Below are positions 7,602-15,377 of a stretch of 58,881 nt of DNA, one piece after another (position 1 is the first letter of the stretch; the number at the start of each line of letters is the position of its first letter). The notes beneath the pieces are model-generated. The model saw only the letters and a program-made list of their open reading frames with translations. It searched no databases and was not told the origin of the DNA. The position numbers and the translations under genes were made by a program. Source of the stretch: Burkholderiales bacterium (GTDB lineage Bacteria; Pseudomonadota; Gammaproteobacteria; Burkholderiales; Burkholderiaceae_C); assembly GCA_003963075.1 (NCBI GenBank), contig RXJV01000071.1:1-58881 (forward strand), read 5' to 3'.

Positions 7602-8879
7602 ATGAAGATCGTCGTTCTCGGCGCCGGCATCATCGGCATCGCCACCGCCTGGTACCTGCTCGACGAAGGCCATGAGGTCGTCGTCGTCGACCGCCAGCCC
7701 GATGCGGCCCTGGAAACCAGCTTTGCCAACGGCGCCCAGATCTCGGTGAGCTTCTGCGAGCCCTGGGCCAATGCCGGCGCGCCCTTCAAGGTGGCCAAGT
7801 GGCTGCTGCGCGACGACTCGCCGCTGCTGTTCCGCCCCCGGCTGGACCCCAACCAGTGGCGCTGGGGCCTGGCCTTTCTGATGCAGTGCACGACGGCCGC
7901 CTTCGAGCGCAACGTGGAGGAGCTGGTGCAGCTGGGCCGCTACTCGCACGAGTCGCTGAAGGAGCTGGTCGGTCGCACCGGCATCGAGTACGACCGGCTG
8001 GAGCGCGGCATCCTGCACTTCTTCTCCAGCCAGGCCGATTTCGACAACGGCGCCGCGGGCGCCGAGATCATGCGCCGCCATGGCGTAGACCGGCGCGTGC
8101 TGGGCCGCGACGAGGTGCTGAAGATCGAGCCGGCGCTGGCCACCTTCGGCCACCGCATCTTTGGCGGCACCTTTACGCCCAGCGACGAAAGCGGCGACGC
8201 CAAGGTCTTCACGCAGAAGCTCGCCCGGCTGTGCGCCGAGCGCGGCGCGTTGTTCCTGTACGAGCAGGACATCCTGGGCCTGCAGCGTGCCGGCGACGGC
8301 GTCGAAGCCGTGCAGATTGCCCACACCCGCAGCGGCGAGCGCAAGGCCCTGAAGGCCGATGCCTTCGTCGCCGCCATGGGCAGCTACACGCCCGAGCTGG
8401 TGCGCCCGCTGGGCGAGTTCCTGAACATCTACCCGGCCAAGGGCTACTCGGCCACGCTGCGCCTGAAGAAGCCGGAAGCCGCCAGCGTCGTCAGCCTGCT
8501 GGACGACACGCGCAAGATCGCCATCTCGCGGCTCGGCGACCACATCCGCATCGCCGGCACCGCCGAGCTGTCGGGCTTCGATCTCAACCTCGCCTCCGCA
8601 ACGGCCAAGGTGCGGTGCGCGGCCCTGGTTAGGCGCTACGAGGAGCTCTTCCCCGGCGTGGCCGATGCCAGCGAACCCAACTACTGGACCGGCCTGCGTC
8701 CCAGCACGCCGAACAACATCCCGGTCATCGGCCGCAGCAAGAAGGCACGCAACCTGTGGATCAACGCGGGCCACGGCACGCTGGGCTGGACGCATGGCGC
8801 CGGCTCAGGCCGTGCGCTGGCTGAACTGATGGCCGGCCGCCGCCCGAACATGGGCTTCGGCTTCTACGGCCAGGTCTGA
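7602..8879 (+). CDS. dadA: D-amino acid dehydrogenase small subunit
   Basis: The 425-residue flavoprotein has an N-terminal FAD-binding motif (VLGAGIIGIATAWYLLDEGHE, GxGxxG pattern). Conserved DadA segments include ETSFANGAQIS and, near the end, TGLRPSTPNNIPVIGR, followed by INAGHGTLGWTHGAGSGR. DadA oxidises D-amino acids to 2-oxoacids and passes electrons to the respiratory chain at the inner membrane. The ribosome site GAAGGA sits just before ATG 7602. It follows argO by 17 bases. No alanine racemase is beside it, so the role may be broader than alanine catabolism. Confidence 0.92.
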   Translation: MKIVVLGAGIIGIATAWYLLDEGHEVVVVDRQPDAALETSFANGAQISVSFCEPWANAGAPFKVAKWLLRDDSPLLFRPRLDPNQWRWGLAFLMQCTTAAFERNVEELVQLGRYSHESLKELVGRTGIEYDRLERGILHFFSSQADFDNGAAGAEIMRRHGVDRRVLGRDEVLKIEPALATFGHRIFGGTFTPSDESGDAKVFTQKLARLCAERGALFLYEQDILGLQRAGDGVEAVQIAHTRSGERKALKADAFVAAMGSYTPELVRPLGEFLNIYPAKGYSATLRLKKPEAASVVSLLDDTRKIAISRLGDHIRIAGTAELSGFDLNLASATAKVRCAALVRRYEELFPGVADASEPNYWTGLRPSTPNNIPVIGRSKKARNLWINAGHGTLGWTHGAGSGRALAELMAGRRPNMGFGFYGQV

Positions 8880-8930
8880 CGTCCACGCGCCCGGTGCGCC
8901 AACGGGGCTGGTGGCACGCCAGCGCCCGGC

Positions 8931-11717
8931 TCAAAGCGTCTTGAGCAGCTCCTGAACCTGCTTGTGCTGCGGGAACTTCGGCCCCAGCTTGGCCAGCTCG
9001 TCGAGTTCGGCCTTGGCGGCGGCCTTGTCGCCGGACTGAATCAGGATCTGGGCCAGGTTGAGCTTGTACGACGGCTGGTCGGGCTGGTCGCCGATCAGCT
9101 GACGCTGCAGGTTCAGCGCCTTGTCGAAAGCCTTCTCGTTGGCCAACACCGTGGCATAGGTGTCGCGCAGCGCTCCGTCATCGGGCTTGAGCTTGAGGCC
9201 GCGCTCCGCCAGTTCACGGGCACCCGGCTTGCCAAGCTTGCTGCGCAGCCAGGCCACATTGTTGATGAAAGCGACGGCGTCGGGGCTGCGCTTGAGCAGA
9301 GCCTCGTAGCGGGTCAGCGCGCCGTCCAGCTCGCCGCGAGTCAGCATCACGTCGGCGGCGGAAATGGCAAAGGCAGCGTCCTGCGGATGCGCAGCCTGCC
9401 ACTGCGTCTCAAGGGCAAGGGCCTCGTCACGCTTCTTGGCCGCGAGCAGCAGCGCGAATAGGCGCGGCGCCGCGTCAGCCGGCTCTGCAAGCGCAGTGGC
9501 CCTGCGCAGCGCGGCGATGGCCGCGTCCATGCGCTGGCGGCTTGCTTCGATGTCCGCCTCGGCAATCAGCGCAAAGGCCTCCTGCGGATTCTTCTTCTGG
9601 CGCTCGCGCAGCGCGGTCAGGGCCTCGTCGACCCGCCCCTGGCGGGCCGCCAGCTGGATCAACAGGCGCTGCGCAGCCACCGCGGCCGGCTCGGCCTCGA
9701 GCGCGCGCTTGACCTCGCGCTCGGCGCCAGCAAAGTCCTCGTCCTGGATGCGCAGTTGCGCCAGACCCAGCCAGCCCGCCGCCCGGGTCGGCGCCAGCGC
9801 CGTGAGCTGGGTATAGGTCTTGGCGGCCTGTCCCTTGTCGCCCGAAGCAGCCTGGGTGCGGGCCAGCCGTTCCAGCAGCTCCGGGTTCAGCGGCAGCGCG
9901 GCAGCGGCCTCCTGCGCCGCCTGAGCAGCACCGGCCGTGTCGCCCTGACGAAGCTTGTGGTCGATCAGCGCCACACGCAGGCCGGCCTCGGTCGGCTCGG
10001 CACGCACGGCGCTGGCCAGCACCTCGGTGACACGCTCGACCGGCGCACGGGTCCGCACCAGCAGCTCGGCGAGCGCCAGACGGGCCTGCGGCGCACGCTC
10101 CTGGGCAGCGATGAAAGCCTCCATGCGTTTGACCGCCGCGTCGCCGCGGTTGGCCTGCAGGTCGATCGCGGCTAGGCCGAGCACGGCAGGCAGGTAGCCG
10201 GCGTCGGCCTTCAGCGCCGCCTCGAAGGCGGCCTGGGCGGCCGCCGTGTCCTTGCGCGCCAGCAGAATGCGCCCACGCAGCCCGTCCGGCACCGGGCTGC
10301 CCTTCATCTTCGGCGCCAGCTTGTCCACCGCCACCAGTGCCCCGGGCAGGTCACCGCGGCGAGTCAAAGCGTTGATCAGCATCAGGTCGTAGTTGCTGCC
10401 GTTGACATCCTTGGCGGCGATGTCGCGCAGCTGGTTCAGCGCTGCGTCCGCCTTGGCCTTGTTGGCAGCGCCCGGGCTGCCACTGTCGCGGGCGATGGCC
10501 GTGAGCGCCAATGCGGCGCTGGTCTTGGGGTCGTCCGGCCGCAGCTTGGCGGCAGCGCCGAAGGCCTGGTCGGCGCCTTCGAAGTTGCCCTGCAGCAGCT
10601 GGGCCCGTCCAGCCAGCATCAGGGTCTCGGCGTCGGTCTTGCCGCTTTCGAGCAGGGGGCGCAGCGTTTCCAGCGCCTTGGCCGGCGAGCGGCGCTGCAG
10701 TTGCAGGCCCGCGAACTGGCGCCGCAGACCGGGGTCGTCGGGCGTGAGTTTGAGCGCCTGGTTCAGCAGGTTCTCGGCGTCCGGCAGCTCGCCGAGCTGC
10801 TGGTGCGCGCCCGAGGCCAGGCGCAGCAGCGGCAGGTAGTTGGGCATCAGCTTGAGCAACGGCAGCGCCAGCTCGCGGGCCTTGGCGGCATCGCCCTTGG
10901 CGAGCGCGACCTGGGCTTGCAGAAAGCGCCCCTGCGGCTTCTTGGCGAGGGCCAGTGGCATGCTGTCGACCAGCTTGGCCGCGGCATCGAGCTGCTGCCG
11001 ACCCAGGGCCATCCGCAGCAGCAAGGAGCGCGCCTCATAGCTGCCCGGATCGAGCTCCAGCACCTGGCTCAGCAGCGGCTCGGCGTCCTCGGGCTTGCGA
11101 CGCGCCAGCAGCACCTCGGCCTTCAGCAGCAGCACCTTGTTCGCCTTGGGGTTGCGGGCCAGCAGCTCGTCCAACATGGCCAGGGCCTCGTCCGGCTGGT
11201 TGGCCGCCAGCTTGGTGCGCGCGCCGACGGTGACGGCGTCCTCGGCATCGGGCGTCAGTTGCAAAGCGCGCGTGACGGCCAGCTTGGCATCCGGCAGATT
11301 GCCCTGGGCCAGATAGGCCTGTGCCAGCAGCTGCAGCAGCCGTGACATCGCCTGAGGGTCGGCCAGGCTCTGGTCACCGAACTCGGCGATCAGCTTCTGC
11401 GACTGGCCCGAGTTCAACAAAGCCTCGGCGATCAACGGGATCAGTGGGTCGCGTGGCGCGCCCAGGTCCTGAGCGCGCCGCAGCTCGATCTCGGCGCCGG
11501 CCAGATCGCCGCCCTCCAGCAGCGCCTTGCCCAGCCACTGCCGGCCCAGCGCGCTGTCGGGGTTCTGCTGCAACAGGTTCTTCAGCTCGATGACCGCGCC
11601 AGCGGCGTCCTTCTGTTCCAAGCGCTTCTGGGCGGCGCTGAGCAGATCCTCTTCGGAGCGATGGCTGCAGGCGGTCAGGGCGGCAAGCAGGATGAGGGCG
11701 AAAGCGCGCGATTTCAT
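8931..11717 (-). CDS. prsT: PEP-CTERM-associated TPR lipoprotein (PrsT type)
   Basis: The 928-residue protein starts with a lipoprotein signal (MKSRAFALILLAALTAC, lipobox LTAC with Cys17). The rest is mostly tetratricopeptide repeats, many with the form 'A-x-x-LxxALxLxPxD', from residue 30 to the end. Length and composition match the PrsT family (TIGR02917). PrsT genes usually lie in exosortase/PEP-CTERM exopolysaccharide loci with epsH and prsK/prsR. None of those is in this window, so the protein may act with genes elsewhere. It is probably anchored in the outer membrane or inner membrane and organises polysaccharide assembly. Upstream is the divergent Hsp70-like gene. Confidence 0.85.
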   Translation of the reverse strand: MKSRAFALILLAALTACSHRSEEDLLSAAQKRLEQKDAAGAVIELKNLLQQNPDSALGRQWLGKALLEGGDLAGAEIELRRAQDLGAPRDPLIPLIAEALLNSGQSQKLIAEFGDQSLADPQAMSRLLQLLAQAYLAQGNLPDAKLAVTRALQLTPDAEDAVTVGARTKLAANQPDEALAMLDELLARNPKANKVLLLKAEVLLARRKPEDAEPLLSQVLELDPGSYEARSLLLRMALGRQQLDAAAKLVDSMPLALAKKPQGRFLQAQVALAKGDAAKARELALPLLKLMPNYLPLLRLASGAHQQLGELPDAENLLNQALKLTPDDPGLRRQFAGLQLQRRSPAKALETLRPLLESGKTDAETLMLAGRAQLLQGNFEGADQAFGAAAKLRPDDPKTSAALALTAIARDSGSPGAANKAKADAALNQLRDIAAKDVNGSNYDLMLINALTRRGDLPGALVAVDKLAPKMKGSPVPDGLRGRILLARKDTAAAQAAFEAALKADAGYLPAVLGLAAIDLQANRGDAAVKRMEAFIAAQERAPQARLALAELLVRTRAPVERVTEVLASAVRAEPTEAGLRVALIDHKLRQGDTAGAAQAAQEAAAALPLNPELLERLARTQAASGDKGQAAKTYTQLTALAPTRAAGWLGLAQLRIQDEDFAGAEREVKRALEAEPAAVAAQRLLIQLAARQGRVDEALTALRERQKKNPQEAFALIAEADIEASRQRMDAAIAALRRATALAEPADAAPRLFALLLAAKKRDEALALETQWQAAHPQDAAFAISAADVMLTRGELDGALTRYEALLKRSPDAVAFINNVAWLRSKLGKPGARELAERGLKLKPDDGALRDTYATVLANEKAFDKALNLQRQLIGDQPDQPSYKLNLAQILIQSGDKAAAKAELDELAKLGPKFPQHKQVQELLKTL

Positions 11718-11726
11718 GGAATCTCC

Positions 11727-11754
11727 TTGTCGGCGCGGATTGTGTTCCTAGAAT
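11727..11754 (+). promoter_or_regulatory. Sigma-70-like promoter for the Hsp70-like gene
   Basis: TTGTCG (11727-11732), a 16-base spacer and TAGAAT (11749-11754) form a plausible promoter in the divergent region between the TPR lipoprotein gene and the Hsp70-like gene. The predicted transcript would begin near 11761, leaving about 50 bases of leader before ATG 11810. Confidence 0.5.
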
Positions 11755-11809
11755 CGCGGCCCCCTCTCAGGACTGGCCCCAGGGCCGGTCGGATGCCACG
11801 CACCGCGCC

Positions 11810-13132
11810 ATGATCGCCCCCGCCCGTTTCTGCGCCATCGACTTCGGCACCTCGAATTCCGCCGTGGCGGTGCCCGATGACGACGGCACGATGCGCCTGG
11901 TGGAACTGGAGCCGGGCCAGCGCACGATGCCGACCGCCGTCTTCTACTTTGCCGAAGGCCGGCACGACGCCGACGGGCCGCCACGGGCCTTCGGCCGGGC
12001 CGCCGTGGCTGCCTATGTCGAGGGCCACGACGGCCGGCTGATGCGCTCGATGAAGAGCATCCTCGGCTCCGCCCTGATCGACCAGACCACCGACGTCGGC
12101 GGCGGCCGCGGCGCCAAGTATTCGGACATCGTCGCCGGCTACCTGAAGCGCCTGCGCCGCCTGGCCGGCGAGCCGACCCGGGTGGTGCTCGGGCGGCCGG
12201 TGTTCTTCGTCGACGGCGAGCCGGTGCGCGACGCCGCCGCCCAGGCCCAGCTCGAGGCCTGCGCCCGCGCGGTCGGCTTCAGCGACGTGCAGTTCCAGTA
12301 CGAGCCGATCGCGGCGGCCTTCGACTTCGAGCAGCAGGCCATCCGCGAAGGCCGCGGCGAGCAGATCGTGCTGGTGGCCGACATCGGCGGCGGCACCAGC
12401 GACTTCTCGATCGTTCGCGTCGGGCCCGAACGCGCCCGGCGCCTGGCGCGCCGCGACGACATCCTCGCCAGCCACGGCATCCACATCGCCGGCACCGACT
12501 TCGACCGCCACATCGAACTGGCCGGCCTGCTGCAGGCCTTCGGCTACCGCGGCACCGGCCCGAGCGGGCGCGAGCTGCCCAGCGGGCTCTACTTCGACCT
12601 GGCCACCTGGCACCTGATCAACACCTGCTACGCGCCGCAGCGGGTGGCCGAATGGCGCGGCATGAAGTCCTGGTTCAGCGATGTGCGCCAGCATGCCCGG
12701 CTGATGACGGTGCTGGAGGAGCGCCTGGGCCACGAACTGGCCGCGCGCGCGGAAGGCGCCAAGATCGCCATCTCCGGAGGCGCGGACACGACGGTGGACC
12801 TGAGCCACGTCGAGCCCGGCCTGGTGCTGCCGCTGAGCGAGAAGACCGCCGTCGATGCGCTGCGCGCCGACCTCGACCGCATCATCTCCACCGCCCACGA
12901 GACCGTTGCGCTCGCCGGCCTGCGGCCGGCCCAGATCGACGCGCTCTACTTCACCGGCGGCTCGACCGGCCTGCGCCTGCTGGTGGACGGCATGGCCGCC
13001 GGCTTTCCGCAGGCCACACGCGTCAGCGGCGACCGCTTTGCCTCGGTCGCGACCGGCCTGGGCCTGCACGCGCGGCGCCTGTTTGAGGCTTCAGCGGCCT
13101 CGACACATCCGCCAGCATCAACACCGCACTGA
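11810..13132 (+). CDS. yegD: Hsp70-family chaperone-like protein (YegD-like)
   Basis: The 440-residue product has the Hsp70/actin ATPase landmarks: FCAIDFGTSNSAVAV (about residues 5-19, phosphate 1), VLVADIGGGTSDFSIV (about 188-203, phosphate 2) and ALYFTGGSTGLRLLVDG (about 380-396, adenosine loop). It lacks the C-terminal substrate-binding domain of DnaK, as YegD-like proteins do, so it is an ATPase domain with an unknown client. The last 110 bases overlap, tail to tail, the UPF0149 gene on the other strand. The end of the reading frame (after about residue 430) looks poorly conserved. The start ATG follows a promoter-like element. Confidence 0.85.
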   Translation: MIAPARFCAIDFGTSNSAVAVPDDDGTMRLVELEPGQRTMPTAVFYFAEGRHDADGPPRAFGRAAVAAYVEGHDGRLMRSMKSILGSALIDQTTDVGGGRGAKYSDIVAGYLKRLRRLAGEPTRVVLGRPVFFVDGEPVRDAAAQAQLEACARAVGFSDVQFQYEPIAAAFDFEQQAIREGRGEQIVLVADIGGGTSDFSIVRVGPERARRLARRDDILASHGIHIAGTDFDRHIELAGLLQAFGYRGTGPSGRELPSGLYFDLATWHLINTCYAPQRVAEWRGMKSWFSDVRQHARLMTVLEERLGHELAARAEGAKIAISGGADTTVDLSHVEPGLVLPLSEKTAVDALRADLDRIISTAHETVALAGLRPAQIDALYFTGGSTGLRLLVDGMAAGFPQATRVSGDRFASVATGLGLHARRLFEASAASTHPPASTPH

Positions 13133-13682
13133 CCAGACCCTCGACCGCCTCCTCCAGGTCGGCCGGCGGCTCCAGCGACTCGATCTCCTCCAACAGCGCG
13201 TCGGCGTCTTCCAGGTCGTCCGGGTCCAGGTGCAGGTAGATCGCGGCCAGCGGCTCCAGCAAAGGCTCTTCGGGCAGGCGCAGCAGCGCGGGGTGGGCAT
13301 CCAGCGCATGGGCGAAGCCGGCCACCCAGGGCAGCACGGTCTCGCTCGGTTCGGCGCCATCTTCCAGCTCAAAAATCCAGGGGTCGAACCATTGCCGGCC
13401 GCTGATCGCGATATTGAGTTCCTTGTGACGGCGCCGCAGCAGCGCGACCAGCTCGTCCTGGACCCGCGCCGGCGTCGGCCGACCCTCGCTGTCCAGCAGC
13501 GGCGGCAGCCAGCGCTCCAGCGGCACGATCTCCGGCTGCAGCAGCACGCCGCACAAATAGCCGTCCAGCATGCTGACGTCGAGTGGCTCCAGCGGCGCGG
13601 GCAGTGCATCGAGCAGGGCCTGCAGACGCCCGAGGTCGGCGTCGGACCAGGCTTCGGGGGCGCGGGGCGTGGCGGAAGTCAT
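13023..13682 (-). CDS. UPF0149 family protein (YecA/YgfB-like)
   Basis: The 219-residue product matches UPF0149: LDVSMLDGYLCGVLLQPEIVP near residues 34-54, then GRQWFDPWIFELED, VLPWVAGFAHALD and a helical C-terminal half. It has no SEC-C zinc motif (CxCxSxxxxxxC/H), unlike YecA. The role of the family is not settled. The last 35 or so codons lie antisense to the 3' end of the Hsp70-like gene and read as low-complexity Arg/Gly/Pro, so the frame probably extends by lack of a stop rather than by constraint. Upstream on the other side is a strong terminator at 13764-13818. Confidence 0.8.
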   Translation of the reverse strand: MTSATPRAPEAWSDADLGRLQALLDALPAPLEPLDVSMLDGYLCGVLLQPEIVPLERWLPPLLDSEGRPTPARVQDELVALLRRRHKELNIAISGRQWFDPWIFELEDGAEPSETVLPWVAGFAHALDAHPALLRLPEEPLLEPLAAIYLHLDPDDLEDADALLEEIESLEPPADLEEAVEGLVSAVLMLADVSRPLKPQTGAARAGPGRSRPRQSGRR

Positions 13683-13763
13683 CGCGGGATTATCGGCAGG
13701 ACCGTGGTGAATATTGCCCGCCGTCGCGCGGTGCTGCGGCCTACAGTCAAGGCTCCCAACGAC

Positions 13764-13818
13764 GCCCTCGGTTTCGAGGGCTTCAAGACCCGGCAGTTCG
13801 CTGACCGGGTCTTTTTTT
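13764..13818 (+). terminator. Double hairpin with U-tract: strong intrinsic terminator
   Basis: Two adjacent hairpins read on the plus strand. The first is GCCCTCG, loop GTTT, CGAGGGC (13764-13781). The second is AAGACCCGG (13785-13793), CAG-TTCG-CTG, one bulged A, then CCGGGTCTT (13805-13813), followed directly by TTTTT to 13818. It is a typical rho-independent terminator with a TTCG tetraloop. On the plus strand no gene ends close by: the Hsp70-like gene ends 630 bases upstream and the intervening gene is on the other strand. The transcript it ends may be a small RNA starting between 13683 and 13763. No convincing promoter for one was found. Confidence 0.8.
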
Positions 13819-13837
13819 GCGCGCTGGGCCGGGGTGC

Positions 13838-15331
13838 CTAAACGGCCATGCGTTCCGGCGCTACATAAAAGCGCCGGAATTCCTCGAAAGGCAGGGTATC
13901 GGCCGCCTCGATGCGGGCCTGCTCGGCCAGCGATTCGGCGGCCAGCCGGGCAAAGCGCTGCTGCAGGGCCTCCGGATAGGGCAGGGCGAGCAAGGCAGAG
14001 CGCGCCGAATCGCTCTGGCTGCGGATGAGGCCGACATAGCTGTCGCCGAAGTCCTGGGCCATGACGGTCAGCATGCGGGCCGAGGGACAGAGTTCAGGCC
14101 GCCGCAGGCGTTCGCCGATGCGGTCCAGCGCGTTGCGGTAGGCCCGGCCGCCATGTGCCGCGTCGAGCGCGTCGGCATGCACCGCACAGCCGGCCAGGAT
14201 GTCGGCGGCCCAGTCCGCCAACGCGCGCTGGCCGCCCTGCCAGTGCTCCAGCAGCAGGCCCGGCTCGCGGCCATGGCCGGCGACGCGATGCTGGTTGCGG
14301 GCGTTGGCCGCGATCTCCTCGGGCGTGTCCCTGGGGCTGTCGCTGTGCAGGCAATGCAGCAGGAAGGCATCGAGCACCCGCATCGTGTCGGCGCCGATGC
14401 CGACCGGCTCGAAGGGGTCGAGGTCCATCAGCCGCACCTCGATGTACTCGACGCCGCGCTCGCGCAGCGCATGCAGCGGCCGCTCGCCGGGGCGGATCAC
14501 GCGCTTGGCACGGATGGTGCTGTAGAACTCGTTCTCGATCTGCAGCAGGCTGGTCGAGAGCTGGTTGTAGTCGCCCCCCGGCGTGCGCACGCCGATGGCT
14601 TCATAGGGCGGGTAGGGCCGGCTCAGCGCCTCCTGCAGCGAGGCCGCATAGGCCTCCAGGCAGTTGTAGCTGACGGCGATGCTGGCCTGGGCGTCGCTCT
14701 GGTAGCCCAGCCGGCCCATGCGCAGCGAGGTGGCATGCGGCAGATAAAGGGTGTGGCCCGACAGGCGCTGCAGGCCATGCTCACGGCCGGCGACGAAGCT
14801 GTCGCACAGCGCCGGGCTGGCGCCGAACAGGTAGAGCAGCAGCCAGCCCTCGCGGCGGAAGTTGCGGATGGCGCCCAGGTACTCGTCGGTGCCCGCGCCG
14901 GGCAGCGACCAGTTGTAGTGGATGCCCGAAATGGTCTGCATGCGCCGGCCGTAGCGTTGGCCCAGGCCCATGCGGTAGATGCTCTTGGCGCGGCCGACAT
15001 TGCTGCTGCCATAGCGGCCGATCGGAATGGTCTCGTCCGCCGGCAGACCGCAGGGCATGGAGCCCACCCACAGCCGCTCCTCGCCGAGCGCGTGGTAGAC
15101 GGCCTGATGGATTTCGGTGAGTTCGCGCAGGCAGTCGTCGACGCCGGCATGCACGCCGGTGATCAGCTCCAGCTGCGATTCGCTGTAGTCGGTCGTGATG
15201 TGCGGATGCGTCAGCGCCGACCCCAGCGCGACGGGGTGCGGGGTCAGGGCGAGCCCGCCTCCGGGCAGGGCACGCAGGCTTTCTTTTTCGATGCCACGGC
15301 GGATGCCAAGCAATGTCTCTTTGTCGTTCAT
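13838..15331 (-). CDS. gshA: Glutamate-cysteine ligase
   Basis: The 497-residue product matches the proteobacterial type of gamma-glutamylcysteine synthetase, the first step of glutathione synthesis in the cytoplasm. Visible signatures include GIRRGIEKESLRALPGGGL (about residues 9-27) and TDYSESQLELITGVH (about 46-60). YEAIGVRTPGGDYNQLSTSLLQIENEFYS and the VEYIEVRLMDLDPFEPVGI segment also fit. Length is slightly below that of the E. coli enzyme. The stop lies 20 bases after the plus-strand terminator, and no gene partner for glutathione synthesis is adjacent. Confidence 0.92.
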   Translation of the reverse strand: MNDKETLLGIRRGIEKESLRALPGGGLALTPHPVALGSALTHPHITTDYSESQLELITGVHAGVDDCLRELTEIHQAVYHALGEERLWVGSMPCGLPADETIPIGRYGSSNVGRAKSIYRMGLGQRYGRRMQTISGIHYNWSLPGAGTDEYLGAIRNFRREGWLLLYLFGASPALCDSFVAGREHGLQRLSGHTLYLPHATSLRMGRLGYQSDAQASIAVSYNCLEAYAASLQEALSRPYPPYEAIGVRTPGGDYNQLSTSLLQIENEFYSTIRAKRVIRPGERPLHALRERGVEYIEVRLMDLDPFEPVGIGADTMRVLDAFLLHCLHSDSPRDTPEEIAANARNQHRVAGHGREPGLLLEHWQGGQRALADWAADILAGCAVHADALDAAHGGRAYRNALDRIGERLRRPELCPSARMLTVMAQDFGDSYVGLIRSQSDSARSALLALPYPEALQQRFARLAAESLAEQARIEAADTLPFEEFRRFYVAPERMAV

Positions 15332-15377
15332 GGCGTCCCGAGGCCGCTGACTGGGCTGAGACGGTAGCAGAAGCAGG

